NCBI RefSeq assembly: GCF_014204915.1
Contig: NZ_JACHMH010000001.1
Location: forward strand, 5,605,501 to 5,669,500
DNA from: Crossiella cryophila
GTDB lineage: Bacteria > Actinomycetota > Actinomycetes > Mycobacteriales > Pseudonocardiaceae
Length of the DNA: 64,000 bases
Reading direction: 5' to 3'
The notes below the pieces were generated by a model. The model was not told the DNA's origin and searched no databases. It was given only the letters and a program-made list of their open reading frames with translations. Below are positions 28,156 to 37,314 of this stretch, piece after piece. Numbering within the stretch: position 1 is the stretch's first letter; each line of letters begins with the position of its first letter. The translations under genes and the position numbers were made by a program.

Positions 28156-30828
28156 GTGGAACCGTTCGTCGGCAGGCAGGCCGAGCTGGATCTCCTGGCC
28201 GGGGTGGTGGCCGTGGCCGAGGCCGGGATCACCGTGGTGGAGGTCGTCGGCGAGCCCGGTATCGGCAAGTCGCGGCTGCTGCACGAGGCGGGCCCGCGCG
28301 CGGCAGCCCACGGTTTCACCGTCCTGACCGGCCGGGCGGGGGAGTTCGAGCAGGAGCTGCCGTTCGGGGTGTTCCAGGACGCCCTGGCCGAGGGCTTCCC
28401 CGGGTCCGCCGACGATTCGCCCGGCGGGTGGCGGGCGCTGCACCGGGCGGTCTCCGCCGTGCTGACCCCGCGCACCGTGCTGGTACTGGACGACCTGCAC
28501 TGGGCGGATGAGGCATCGGTGCAGCTGCTCGCGCACCTGATCCGCCGCCCACCCGCCGGACCGCTGGTGCTGTGGCTGGCCCACCGGCCCCGGCAGCTGC
28601 CGGACAAGCTGGCCGCGGTGCTGCACGAACCGTGGACCGCCCCGGTGCACCGGGTGGAGCTGACCGCCCTGGACTACGCCGCCGCCGAGCAGCTGCTCGC
28701 CGGCCTGCCCCTGCCGCAGCGCCGGGCCCGCTACACCGCGGCCGAGGGAAACCCGCTGTACCTGGGCATCCTGGCCCGCACCGCAGGGCCGCACACCGGC
28801 GCCGGGGCGCTGCTGGCCGAGTTCGGTCAGCTCTCCGACCGCGCGCGGCTGGTCGCCCAGGCCGCGGCGGTGCTCGGCGACCAGGTCGAGCCGGAGCTGG
28901 TCGCGGTCGCCGCCGACCTGACCCCGGCCCAGACCGAGGCCGCCGCGGCCGAGCTGTTCACCGCGGACCTGCTGCGCGCCACCGGCGCCGGGGCCCGGGT
29001 CGCCTTCCGGCATCCCTTGCTGCGCAACGCGGTCTACCACTCGGCCAGTCCGCTGTGGCGGGCCGCCACGCACGGCAGGGTGGCCGGGGAACTGGCCAGG
29101 CGGGGCGCGGCGGTCGGGGTGCGCGCACCGCACATCGCCCGCTCGGCCGCGGTCGGGGACACCCAGGCGCGGGAGGAGCTGCGCGCGGCGGCCAGGGAGG
29201 CCCTGCCGGTGGCCCCGGCGACCGCGGTGAGCTGGGCCCAGGCCGCGCTGGACCTGCACCCGGAACCGGCGGACGAGCTGGGCGGGGAGCTGCGCCTGGA
29301 ACTGGCCCAGGCGCTGGCGCTGGCCGGTCGCAGCGCCCAGGCCTGGGAACTGGCCAGGGCGCTGATGGCCGAACCCGCGCTGCGACTGCGGGCGACCGCG
29401 CTGTACGCGGGCACCAGCCTGTCCTTCGCCTGGGCGGAGGAGACCACCGAGACGCTCTACGCCGAGCTGCGCCGGGAGCCGGACCAGGACGACCTGCTCA
29501 CCGCCATGATCGCCATGCACCTGGCCGTGCTGGAGCTGTCCCAGTTCAAGTTCGCCGAGGCCGCCGAGGTGGCGGCGCTGGCCCTGCGCCGCCGTCCGGC
29601 CGGGGCCGACTGCCCGGTGCGCTGCGCGGCACTGGCCATGCTGGCCATGACCTACCCGCAGCTGGGGCGGGTGCGCGAGGCGGTGGAGCTGCTGGCCGAG
29701 TCCACCGAGATGTTCGACCGGATCAGCGAGGCCGACCACCGGGCGTTCTTCTGGATCGGCCACGCCGCGCCGATCGCCGAGATCTACGGGCATCTCCGGC
29801 TGGACAGCGGGTTGCGCCGGTTGCGGCAGGAGCTGGTGGTGATGGAGCGAACCGGCAACATCACCGGCAGCGCGGGCATCCACGGCTACTGCTCGGTCGG
29901 CCAGGCCGCGGCCGGACAACTGGCCCAGGCCACCGCCTCGGCCGCGGAGACGCTGGAACTGGCCAGGCTGGACGGGGCGACCCCGCTGCTGGAGGCGGCG
30001 TTGTTCTTCCAGGGCATGGTCGCGCTGGACTGCCTGGACCTGGACACGCTGACCCATGCCTACCAACAGATGTGCGCACTCCCCGAGCAGGGCCCCGAGG
30101 TCCGGCGGCTGCCCCTGGCCCTGGGCATCGAGCTGCTGCGCCGGGCCACCGACCGCCGGGGCGACGGACTGGCGCGGGTGATCGAGCGCATGGGCGGCCC
30201 GGCGCTGCCCCAGCTGCTCTACCGGATGCGCCTGCGCAGCTACGCCGAGCTGGCCGAGGTCGGCGAGCCGGGGGACTGGGCGGACCGCGCGGAGGAACTG
30301 GCCGAGGAGGTGCTGCCGTGGAGCCTGGGGTTCGCCGCACTGGCGCGGGCGCACACCCTGTACCGGGCAGGGGAGCTGGCGGCGGCCCTGGCCAGGGCCG
30401 AGGCGGCGGCGGAGGTCTTCGTGGCCACCGGGCTGCGGCTGCAGGCGGGCCGGGCTCGGATGCTGGCCGGACTGATCCACGGCGCCAACGGAAACCGGCC
30501 GCTGGCACTGTCCGAATTGGACAGTGCGGCGGCGATCCTGGCCCGGTGCGGGGCAGACCGGTACGTGGAGCTGGCCACCCGGCACCAGCGCAGGCTCGGC
30601 CGCCGCGTCCCCACGCCGACCCCGCACACCGCACGGCATTCCCCACTCGGCCTGACCAGCCGGGAGACCCAGATCGCCCAGCTCGTGGCCAGGGGCGAGA
30701 GCAACCGGGCCATCGCCGAACGGCTGGTGCTCAGCGAACGCACCGTGGAGACCCACCTGGGGCGGATCTACCGCAAGCTCGGCGTGTCCTCGCGCACCGC
30801 CCTCGCCGCCCGGCTCCCACGCCAGTGA
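28156..30828 (+). CDS. LuxR-family regulator with AAA ATPase domain (LAL type)
   Basis: About 890 residues. An N-terminal ATPase has Walker A VVEVVGEPGIGKSRLL (about 26-41) and Walker B-like TVLVLDDLHWADEAS. A long TPR-like helical region (about 350-820) follows. The C-terminal LuxR/GerE helix-turn-helix is LTSRETQIAQLVARGESNRA, then VLSERTVETHLGRIYRKLGVSSRTAL. Family knowledge: LAL regulators such as MalT integrate a ligand and ATP to activate transcription, often of secondary metabolism. The GTG at 28156 (VEPFVGRQAEL) is chosen because the family begins at the FVGR motif; an upstream in-frame start is possible. The gene ends 161 bp before the small repeat-protein genes, possible targets. 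Confidence 0.9.
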   Translation: MEPFVGRQAELDLLAGVVAVAEAGITVVEVVGEPGIGKSRLLHEAGPRAAAHGFTVLTGRAGEFEQELPFGVFQDALAEGFPGSADDSPGGWRALHRAVSAVLTPRTVLVLDDLHWADEASVQLLAHLIRRPPAGPLVLWLAHRPRQLPDKLAAVLHEPWTAPVHRVELTALDYAAAEQLLAGLPLPQRRARYTAAEGNPLYLGILARTAGPHTGAGALLAEFGQLSDRARLVAQAAAVLGDQVEPELVAVAADLTPAQTEAAAAELFTADLLRATGAGARVAFRHPLLRNAVYHSASPLWRAATHGRVAGELARRGAAVGVRAPHIARSAAVGDTQAREELRAAAREALPVAPATAVSWAQAALDLHPEPADELGGELRLELAQALALAGRSAQAWELARALMAEPALRLRATALYAGTSLSFAWAEETTETLYAELRREPDQDDLLTAMIAMHLAVLELSQFKFAEAAEVAALALRRRPAGADCPVRCAALAMLAMTYPQLGRVREAVELLAESTEMFDRISEADHRAFFWIGHAAPIAEIYGHLRLDSGLRRLRQELVVMERTGNITGSAGIHGYCSVGQAAAGQLAQATASAAETLELARLDGATPLLEAALFFQGMVALDCLDLDTLTHAYQQMCALPEQGPEVRRLPLALGIELLRRATDRRGDGLARVIERMGGPALPQLLYRMRLRSYAELAEVGEPGDWADRAEELAEEVLPWSLGFAALARAHTLYRAGELAAALARAEAAAEVFVATGLRLQAGRARMLAGLIHGANGNRPLALSELDSAAAILARCGADRYVELATRHQRRLGRRVPTPTPHTARHSPLGLTSRETQIAQLVARGESNRAIAERLVLSERTVETHLGRIYRKLGVSSRTALAARLPRQ

Positions 30829-30845
30829 TCGCCGGCCCCAGGGAC

Positions 30846-30868
30846 TTTCGCTACGTCGTGTAGCGAAA
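30846..30868. promoter_or_regulatory. Inverted repeat TTTCGCTAC-N5-GTAGCGAAA
   Basis: Perfect 9-bp arms (30846-30854 and 30860-30868) lie just after the LAL regulator stop and about 120 bp before the repeat-protein gene at 30990. Without a T-run it may be a terminator of the regulator gene or an operator for the downstream pair. The sequence does not decide. Confidence 0.5.
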
Positions 30869-30989
30869 TTACGCTGTTTGGCGTATTCCCCGGCCTCCGT
30901 CGGCTCGGATACCGTTTCCTTCCGGAGGGGGGAGTTCGAGGCTGTTGCGGGTTTATTTGCGGCACCTGAAAAACAAAGGGGATAGTTCC

Positions 30990-31337
30990 ATGAACGGCAC
31001 TTCACGCTGGTCGAAAATGCTCGGAAAGCTCGCCGCGTTCGCCGGCCTGACCATGATCGGCGGCCTCATCGCCGCCGCCCCGGCCACCGCCGCCCCGGCC
31101 GCCGCGGCGGCACCGCAGTTCTCGGGCTGGATCTGCGCTGGCACACCCGTTCCTCCTGGTCACGTGATCACCTCGATCCGGCAGGACTCGGGCTGCGGCG
31201 GCCGCAGCTGGTTCGTCCGGGTCCCGCAGAACGGCCTGTGGGTCTGTGAAAACTCGCCGATCCCGCCGGGGTACGTGGTCGCCGCCATCCGGCAGGACTC
31301 GGGCTGTCTCGGCAACAGCTGGTTCATCCGATTCTGA
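30990..31337 (+). CDS. Small secreted W-x-C repeat protein (two repeats)
   Basis: 115 residues. A signal peptide (about 1-34, ending APATAAPA) is followed by two copies of an about 37-residue unit. Each unit has W-[IV]-C, a P-P-G-[HY]-V motif, the block IRQDSGC, then SWF-[VI]-R. Each has two cysteines, suggesting one disulfide per unit. The signal peptide is nearly identical in DNA and protein to that of the next gene, so the two arose by recent duplication. The function is not recognised. The ATG at 30990 follows AAAGGGGA. Confidence 0.82.
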   Translation: MNGTSRWSKMLGKLAAFAGLTMIGGLIAAAPATAAPAAAAAPQFSGWICAGTPVPPGHVITSIRQDSGCGGRSWFVRVPQNGLWVCENSPIPPGYVVAAIRQDSGCLGNSWFIRF

Positions 31338-31375
31338 TGACCAGCTCGGGGGGAAACAACAGGGGGGACAGCTCC

Positions 31376-31999
31376 ATGAATGGCACTTCACGCTGGTCGA
31401 AAATGCTCGGAAAGCTCGCCGTATTCGCCGGTATGGCCGTGATCGGCAGCCTGATCGCCGCCGCCCCGGTCAGCGCCGCACCCGCCGCTCCGGCGCCGGT
31501 CGCCGCTGTGGCGGAGGCGGCACCGGCCGCCGAAGCGGGACCGCAGGGCTGGGGCTGGATCTGTGCAGGCACGCCCGTTCCCGGTGGCCACGTGATCACC
31601 TCGATCCGCCAGGACTCGGGCTGCGGCGGCTACAGCTGGTTCTACCAGGTCCCGACGAACGGTATGTGGATCTGCCCGGTCCAGTCGGTGCCGATGCCGC
31701 CGGGCTACGTGGTCACCGCGATCAAGCATGACTCGGGCTGCGCCGGCCAGAGCTGGTTCATCCGGCTCCCGGAGAACGGCCTGTGGATCTGTCAGACCCA
31801 GAACCCCCTCCTGCCGGGGTATGTGGTCACCTCGATCCGGCAGGACTCGGGCTGCGCGGGCTACAGCTGGTTCACCCGATACCCGGAGAACGGCCTGTGG
31901 GTCTGCCAGACCCAGTGGCCGCTGCCGCCGGGGTACGTGGTCACCGCGATCAAGCAGGACTCCAGCTGCAACGGCACCAGCTTGTTCATCCGACTGTGA
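31376..31999 (+). CDS. Small secreted W-x-C repeat protein (four repeats)
   Basis: 207 residues. The signal peptide is followed by an Ala/Pro spacer (about 35-58), then four copies of the same unit found in the preceding protein (consensus W-[IV]-C-x4-P-x-P-P-G-Y-V-V-T-x-I-[RK]-Q-D-S-G-C, then S-W-F-I-R). The last copy has SSC in place of SGC and SLF in place of SWF. The ATG follows AGGGGGGA. It lies 38 nt after its two-repeat paralogue. An extracellular or cell-wall-associated role, such as carbohydrate binding or a surface coat, is an inference from secretion and repeat architecture. Confidence 0.82.
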   Translation: MNGTSRWSKMLGKLAVFAGMAVIGSLIAAAPVSAAPAAPAPVAAVAEAAPAAEAGPQGWGWICAGTPVPGGHVITSIRQDSGCGGYSWFYQVPTNGMWICPVQSVPMPPGYVVTAIKHDSGCAGQSWFIRLPENGLWICQTQNPLLPGYVVTSIRQDSGCAGYSWFTRYPENGLWVCQTQWPLPPGYVVTAIKQDSSCNGTSLFIRL

Positions 32000-32006
32000 C
32001 CGATCA

Positions 32007-32029
32007 GGGCGGAGCCCCCAGCTCCGCCC
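32007..32029 (+). terminator. GC hairpin after repeat-protein genes
   Basis: A perfect 9-bp stem (GGGCGGAGC with GCTCCGCCC) and a 5-nt loop start 7 nt after the stop codon at 31999. It has no T-run. It probably terminates the repeat-protein transcript. Confidence 0.65.
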
Positions 32030-32193
32030 GGTGGCTGCCGAGCCGTTGCCGCCCGGAACGGTGACCCCCGGCAGCACACCCAGTTCGGTCCTGATGCGCG
32101 CCTGGCCGGTGCGGGACACCGGATCCGGCCGGGCGCCCATCCCCGCGGTGCCGGGACGGGCAATTCCGAGACCGATGTGACTAGAATCCCGTC

Positions 32194-32580
32194 ATGACGA
32201 GTTTCCGCGCGGCGGTCGAGGCCCGTGACCCGGAGGCCCTCGCGGCCACCCTGGCCGACAACGTGGTGTTCACCAGCCCGGTGGCCTTCCGTCCCTATGA
32301 GGGCAAGCCGATCACGGCGGCGATCCTGCGCGGTGTGCTGCGGACGTTCGAGGACTTCCGCTACGTCCGCGAGATCGGCGGCGACCGCGACCACGCCCTG
32401 GTCTTCCAGGCCCGCATCGGCGAGACCCAGGTCGAGGGCTGCGACTTCCTGCACCTGGACGAGAACGGCCTGATCGACCGGCTGACCGTGATGGTGCGGC
32501 CGCTCTCCGCCGCCCAGGCACTGTCGGCGGCCATGGGCGCGCAGTTCGACCGCATCAAGCAGGAGGCCCTGAGCGGCTGA
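32194..32580 (+). CDS. NTF2-like (SnoaL-fold) protein
   Basis: 128 residues. The compact alpha-plus-beta pattern (FRAAVEARDPEALAATLADNVVFTSPVAF, then CDFLHLDENGLIDRLTVMVRPL) matches the NTF2-like/SnoaL superfamily, which includes small isomerases, cyclases and ligand-binding proteins. No catalytic pair can be assigned. It stands alone between the repeat-protein genes and a convergent MFS exporter. Confidence 0.75.
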   Translation: MTSFRAAVEARDPEALAATLADNVVFTSPVAFRPYEGKPITAAILRGVLRTFEDFRYVREIGGDRDHALVFQARIGETQVEGCDFLHLDENGLIDRLTVMVRPLSAAQALSAAMGAQFDRIKQEALSG

Positions 32581-32619
32581 GCCGCCGCAGGCCACCGGAT
32601 GGGCGCCCGGTCCGGCGGG

Positions 32620-34107
32620 TCATCGTCTGCCCAGCACCAGTAGGACGGTGCCGGCGAGCAGCACCGTCAGTCCGGCCGAGACCAGGGCGCTGACCTCGAA
32701 TCCGGCGGTGAACGCGGCGCGGGCCGTGCTGAGCAGGGCGGCGCTCTCGGCTGCCGGCAGGGTGCCCGCGGTGGCGACGGCGCCGGTGAGGGTGTCGCCC
32801 GCCGGTCCGGCGATGCCGCCCATGCCCGCGCGGTAGGCGGAGGTGATGACGCTGCCGAGGATCGCGATGCCCAGCCCGCCGCCCAGCTGGGGTGCGGCGG
32901 AGGCGATGGCCGATGCGGCGCCTGCCCGCTCGGCCGGGGCGCTGCCCACCACGATGTCGGTGGCCAGCGCCATCATCGGTCCGAGCCCGGCCGAGACGAT
33001 GATCGTCCCGGTCACGAGCACGCTCAGTGGGGTGGCCGGGCCGATGGTGGCGAGCACCCCGAACCCCGTGGCCGACAGCAGCAGCCCACCGCCGATGATC
33101 CACACAGGTGGCAGCCGTCGCGCGAGCCGGGTCGCGCCGAGTGAGCCGACGATGACCCCGATCGCGGACGGTGCGGTCCACAGCCCGGCGGTCAGCGGCG
33201 TCAGCCCGGCCACCAGCTGGAGGTACTGCGCCACCGCGTAGTTCGTGCCCCACAGCACGAAGATCCCGAGCACCAGGGTGAGCGTGGCCGTGGTGAACGC
33301 CCGGGAGGCGAACAGGCGCAGGTCGATCATCGGGTCGGCCAGCCCGCGCTGGCGGCGGACGAACACCAGGGCGCAGGCCAGTCCGAGGGCGATGGTGGCG
33401 AACGCCAGCGGGTCCGGTCCGGCCGCGGCGACCTGTTTGAGCCCGTAGACGATCGGGAGCACGGTGGCGATGGAGAGCACGGCGCTGGGCAGGTCCAGCC
33501 TGCGCCCGCCGGGGGAGCGGCCCTCGGGCAGCGTCGCCGGCCCGACGAGGAGCAACACGAGCATCAGCGGGATCGGCAGCAGGAACGCCGCGCCCCACCA
33601 GAAGTGCTCGAGCAGCCAGCCGCCGACGAGCGGTCCGATCGCGGTACCGGCCGAGACGGTGGCGATGACGATGCCGACGGCCTGCGCGCGCTGGCGTGGT
33701 TCGGTGAACAGTGCCACGGCGAGCGCGAGCACCGAGGGCATGAGCGTCGCGCCCGCCACGCCGAGCAGGGCGCGCACCGCGATGAGCACCTCCGGGTTCG
33801 GGGCGTACGCGGCGACCACGGACAGGGCGCTGAACGCGGTAGCGCCACCGAGCAGCAGTCTGCGCCGCCCGATCCGGTCGCCCAGCGTGCCCATCATGAC
33901 CAGCGTGCCTGCCAGCAGGAACGCGTAACCGTCGACGATCCACAGCAACTGGGTGCTGGACGCGCCCAGGTCGCGGCCGATCGCGGGCAGCGCGAGGTGG
34001 GTGATGGTCAGCTCCAGCGAGGCCAGCAGCGCGGGTAGCAGGAGAACCGCCAGGCCGAGCCATTCCCGCCGGCCGGCGAGCGGGGGACCGGTGATGTCAC
34101 GAGTCAT
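32620..34107 (-). CDS. MFS drug exporter, DHA2 (14-TM) family
   Basis: 495 residues, almost entirely hydrophobic helices compatible with 14 transmembrane segments. Motif A (GDRIGRRRLLLGG) follows TM2, and the motif-C-like GVAGATLMPSVLALAV is present. DHA2 proteins expel dyes, antibiotics and redox-active compounds by proton antiport. It is divergent from a SoxR-type regulator with a near-perfect SoxR box in between. It is therefore predicted to be induced by redox-cycling molecules. Confidence 0.92.
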   Translation of the reverse strand: MTRDITGPPLAGRREWLGLAVLLLPALLASLELTITHLALPAIGRDLGASSTQLLWIVDGYAFLLAGTLVMMGTLGDRIGRRRLLLGGATAFSALSVVAAYAPNPEVLIAVRALLGVAGATLMPSVLALAVALFTEPRQRAQAVGIVIATVSAGTAIGPLVGGWLLEHFWWGAAFLLPIPLMLVLLLVGPATLPEGRSPGGRRLDLPSAVLSIATVLPIVYGLKQVAAAGPDPLAFATIALGLACALVFVRRQRGLADPMIDLRLFASRAFTTATLTLVLGIFVLWGTNYAVAQYLQLVAGLTPLTAGLWTAPSAIGVIVGSLGATRLARRLPPVWIIGGGLLLSATGFGVLATIGPATPLSVLVTGTIIVSAGLGPMMALATDIVVGSAPAERAGAASAIASAAPQLGGGLGIAILGSVITSAYRAGMGGIAGPAGDTLTGAVATAGTLPAAESAALLSTARAAFTAGFEVSALVSAGLTVLLAGTVLLVLGRR

Positions 34108-34123
34108 GTGGAACAGCTTCGAA

Positions 34124-34141
34124 CCTCGGGTTTACCTGAGG
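34124..34141. promoter_or_regulatory. SoxR box between exporter and soxR
   Basis: CCTCGGGTTTACCTGAGG closely follows the known enterobacterial SoxR operator design (CCTC...GAGG dyad, 18 bp, central TTTA in place of TTAA). It lies between the exporter (start 34107) and soxR (start 34163). Confidence 0.85.
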
Positions 34142-34162
34142 TCAAGAGGTAGAGTTCCGCAG

Positions 34163-34624
34163 GTGGTGGACCCGCAAGCCGAACTGACCATTGGCCAACT
34201 CGCCCGGCGAGCCGGCGTGACCGTCACCGCGCTGCACTTCTATGAGGAGCAGGGCCTGTTGACCAGCAGGCGCACGGCGGGCAATCAGCGGCGGTTCCCT
34301 CGGCACGCGCTGCGCCGGGTCGCGCTGATCAGGGTCGCCCAGCGGGTCGGCATCCCGCTGCGCGAGATCGGCGAGGCGCTGTCCGAACTGCCGGCGGACC
34401 ACGCGCCGACGCAGGAGGACTGGGAGCAGCTCGCGGCGCGCTGGCACGCGGATCTGGACCTGCGGATCAGCCAGCTCCTCCGGTTGCGCGACAAGCTCAC
34501 CGACTGCATCGGCTGCGGCTGCCTCTCGCTGCAGAACTGCCTGCTGCGCAACCGGGACGACCGGCTGGGCGCGGGCGGCGCCGGACCGCGGCGGCTCTGG
34601 CTGACCCGGGACGATCGCCGCTGA
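34163..34624 (+). CDS. soxR: Redox-sensitive MerR-family activator SoxR
   Basis: 153 residues from the GTG start. A MerR winged helix (LTIGQLARRAGVTVTALHFYEEQGLL) is followed by a dimerisation helix and the [2Fe-2S] cluster motif C-IGCGC-LSLQNC, with the four cysteines spaced C-x2-C-x-C-x5-C as in SoxR. Family knowledge: SoxR in actinomycetes is oxidised by redox-active secondary metabolites and switches on exporters and oxidoreductases directly, without SoxS. The SoxR box immediately upstream and the divergent MFS exporter fit that circuit. GTG 34166 is an alternative start. Confidence 0.94.
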   Translation: MVDPQAELTIGQLARRAGVTVTALHFYEEQGLLTSRRTAGNQRRFPRHALRRVALIRVAQRVGIPLREIGEALSELPADHAPTQEDWEQLAARWHADLDLRISQLLRLRDKLTDCIGCGCLSLQNCLLRNRDDRLGAGGAGPRRLWLTRDDRR

Positions 34625-34795
34625 GGCGAGGCCGCGCCTGGGGCGCCGCGGGTGTGGCCGGTACCGGTCACCGCCGACGGCGCCTTTCCGCTCCGGTTCA
34701 GCGGGTATGCGCGATCGGGCGGGTCGTCTCTCCAGTTCGCTGAGCACTCAGTCGTTGTGGTTCACCTGCGTGCACTTTAGTGTTCGTCGCACGTA

Positions 34796-36160
34796 ATGGA
34801 TCCGGGGGTTCAGGTGAGCGTGGTCGTGGTGGATCAACCGTCGATGTCGCCGCGGCGGACCCGGTTCGTTCGCAACTGGGCGGGCAGGCTGGTCGCGTTC
34901 GGTGAGTTCATCGACGGCTACGACCTGCTGGTCATCGGTGCCGCGATGCTGTTCCTCCGGCCGTACTTCGGCCTCACCGCGTTCCAGGTGGGGGTGGTGA
35001 CCGCGGCGGCGTTCGCGGGTACCGCGGTCGGCCTGCTGGTCTTCGGCGACCTGTCCGACCGGTTCGGCCGGCGGGTGATCTTCATGATCAATCTGGTGTT
35101 CTTCGTGGTGGCCTCCATCGCCGCCGCGTTCGTGCAGGACGTGTGGCAACTGGTCGCGGCGAGATTCGTGCTCGGTGTCGCGGTGGGCATGGACATTCCG
35201 ACCTCGCACGCGTTCCTCGCCGAGATCGCGCCCAAGTCCCGCCGGGGCCGCATCGCGGGCAGCCTGCCCAACCTGATGTGGCTCGGCGGCGCCATCGCCT
35301 CGGTGCTGCTCGCGCTCGCGCTCCAGCCGGTGTTCGGCGAGGAGACCTGGCGGTGGTTGTTCGGCCTGGCCGCGCTGCCCGCCGCCGCGGTACTGCTGGC
35401 CCGGCAGTTCCTGCCCGAGTCGCCGCGCTGGCTGCTCGCACAGGGCCGGGTGGCGGAGGCGCGGCGGGTCTACGACACGCTCGGGCTGGAGCCGCCCAAG
35501 CACGAGACCGTCGCGCGGCGGGACTACCGGGCGCTGTGGTCCGGTGGGGCGTTGCGGCGGCTGGTGACGGTGACGGCGTTCTTCGCCATCCAGGCCTTCG
35601 GCGGCGCGGTGTCCACGGTCGCGGGTCCACTGATCATCAGCAGCCTCGGCATCGGCGTGTCGAACACCCTGTACTTCTCCCTGCTCGGCTACGTGATGGG
35701 GATCATCGCGGTGGCGGCGGGCGCCTTGCTGATCGATCGGGTCAACCGCCGTTGGCTGGGCGTGTGGACCTGCCTCGGTGTTTTCGGCGCCGGGCTGGGC
35801 ATCGCGTTCACCGGTGGGGATTCCGGCGCCGGTCTGGTGATCTTCTGGGCGGTGTACGCCACGCTGACCTGGCTCGGCCCTGGCGTGCTGTGCTGGGTGT
35901 GGAGCGCGGAGGCGTTCCCGACCGCGCTGCGTGGCCTCGGCTCCGGTATCGCCCAGGCCGCGACCCGGCTGGCGATCGCGCTCAACGTGTTCCTGGTGCC
36001 CACACTGGTGCAGGAGCACGGCATCCAGGTCGTCGCCTGGTACGCCTTCGCTTTCGTGGTGTGCGCGGTCCTGGTGGCGGCCTCACCGTGGCTGGCCACC
36101 ACCGGGGTGGAACTCGAGGAAGTCAACGAGGTCGAGTCCGGCTCGGCGGTGAAGGCATGA
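34796..36160 (+). CDS. MFS transporter, sugar/metabolite:H+ symporter type
   Basis: 454 residues, 12 predicted transmembrane helices. It has sugar-porter-like signatures: GDLSDRFGRRVIF after TM2, PTSHAFLAEIAPKSRRGRIAG, a central cytoplasmic PESPRWLLAQGRVAEARR, and WSAEAFPTALRGLGSG near the C-terminal half. It heads a three-gene operon (ATGA overlap with the ROK gene, 4-nt overlap with the SDR gene), so it probably imports a sugar or polyol that the SDR enzyme oxidises. The start ATG is the first in the frame. The 171-bp gap upstream holds no other gene. Confidence 0.88.
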   Translation: MDPGVQVSVVVVDQPSMSPRRTRFVRNWAGRLVAFGEFIDGYDLLVIGAAMLFLRPYFGLTAFQVGVVTAAAFAGTAVGLLVFGDLSDRFGRRVIFMINLVFFVVASIAAAFVQDVWQLVAARFVLGVAVGMDIPTSHAFLAEIAPKSRRGRIAGSLPNLMWLGGAIASVLLALALQPVFGEETWRWLFGLAALPAAAVLLARQFLPESPRWLLAQGRVAEARRVYDTLGLEPPKHETVARRDYRALWSGGALRRLVTVTAFFAIQAFGGAVSTVAGPLIISSLGIGVSNTLYFSLLGYVMGIIAVAAGALLIDRVNRRWLGVWTCLGVFGAGLGIAFTGGDSGAGLVIFWAVYATLTWLGPGVLCWVWSAEAFPTALRGLGSGIAQAATRLAIALNVFLVPTLVQEHGIQVVAWYAFAFVVCAVLVAASPWLATTGVELEEVNEVESGSAVKA

Positions 36161-37314
36161 GCGAGGCCGATCGTGCCCAGCTCAGCGGAACCCAGCCGCG
36201 CCACGCCCGGCAGGCCAACACCGCCGCCATGTTGCAGCTGCTCGCCCAGCGTGGCCCGGTGGCACGCAGCGAGATCGCCAAGGAACTGTCGCTCAACCAC
36301 GCCAGCATCGGCCGGATCATCGAACCGCTGCTGGCCGCGGGCATCCTCCGCGAACTCGCCGAGCAGCCCGGCCGGATCGGCAGGCCACGGGTGCCGGTGG
36401 AGCTGAACCCGGCGAGCCGGTACGCGGTCGGGGTGCACCTCGGCCTCGAACGGACCACGGTCGGACTGACCGACCTGGCCGGGCACTGCGTCCTGGCACA
36501 CACCGAGGACCGCGATCCGGCCGACCACCTCGGCACGGTGGCGCGAGCCGCCGAACTGGCCGCCGAGATGGCAGGCTCCGCCGCAGGCCCGGTGCTGGGC
36601 ATCGGGGTGGCCGTCGGCGGCGAGGTGGACCGGGCGGCAGGCCGGGTCGTGCGCAACGACGTGCTGGGGTGGGCCGATGTCCAGGTCGCCGACCGGTTGC
36701 GGGCGCGGACCGGGCTCGACGTCGTGGTGGACGGCAACGCGTGCGCCCTGCTCGGCGCCGAACTCACCTTCGGCGCGGGGCCGGGCCTGCACAGCGTGCT
36801 GTACCTGTTCGTCGGCAACGTCGCGGAGCTGGGGTTCCTCGGCCGACCGGTGGCCACGGGTCCGGACGGCATCATTCAAGGCAGCTTCGGCCGGATCCTC
36901 GTGCCCGACCTCACCGGCGGCGGCTACGCGCGTTTCGGCGAGTGCGGGACGGATGTGGCGCTACTCGCCGCGGCCCGATCCGCCGGACTCGCGGTGACCA
37001 CACTGACGGACCTGGTTCGCCTGGCCGAGACGGATCCGGTCGCGATCGGGCTGCTCGAGGCGCGCGGTGCCCAGGTCGCCGTGGTGGCCGACACGGTGTT
37101 CGAGCTGATGCGGCCGCGCACGATCATCCTCGGTGGCAGCGGCGCGGTGTCGGACCGATGGCTCCAGGTGGTGCGCGACCGGGTCGAGGCGACGCCACCG
37201 GCGGCGCTGGTCCGGCCGCGCTCCAGGGACAACCCGCTGGTCACCGCGGCGGCGGGACTCGTCGTGCGCGCCTTCTTCGCCGCCGGAACCGTCTGGGCAG
37301 GGGTGGGGTCATGA
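36157..37314 (+). CDS. ROK-family transcriptional regulator
   Basis: 385 residues. An N-terminal winged helix (AAMLQLLAQRGPVARSEIAKE, SLNHASIGRIIEPLLAAGIL) is joined to a ROK sugar-kinase-like domain (YAVGVHLGLERTTVGLTDLAG, VVVDGNACALLGAEL). The usual ROK zinc cluster (CxCGxxxC) is absent, so it is more probably a sugar-responsive repressor than a kinase. It overlaps the transporter upstream by 4 nt and the SDR gene downstream by 4 nt. It is the likely regulator of this operon. Confidence 0.88.
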   Translation: MSEADRAQLSGTQPRHARQANTAAMLQLLAQRGPVARSEIAKELSLNHASIGRIIEPLLAAGILRELAEQPGRIGRPRVPVELNPASRYAVGVHLGLERTTVGLTDLAGHCVLAHTEDRDPADHLGTVARAAELAAEMAGSAAGPVLGIGVAVGGEVDRAAGRVVRNDVLGWADVQVADRLRARTGLDVVVDGNACALLGAELTFGAGPGLHSVLYLFVGNVAELGFLGRPVATGPDGIIQGSFGRILVPDLTGGGYARFGECGTDVALLAAARSAGLAVTTLTDLVRLAETDPVAIGLLEARGAQVAVVADTVFELMRPRTIILGGSGAVSDRWLQVVRDRVEATPPAALVRPRSRDNPLVTAAAGLVVRAFFAAGTVWAGVGS

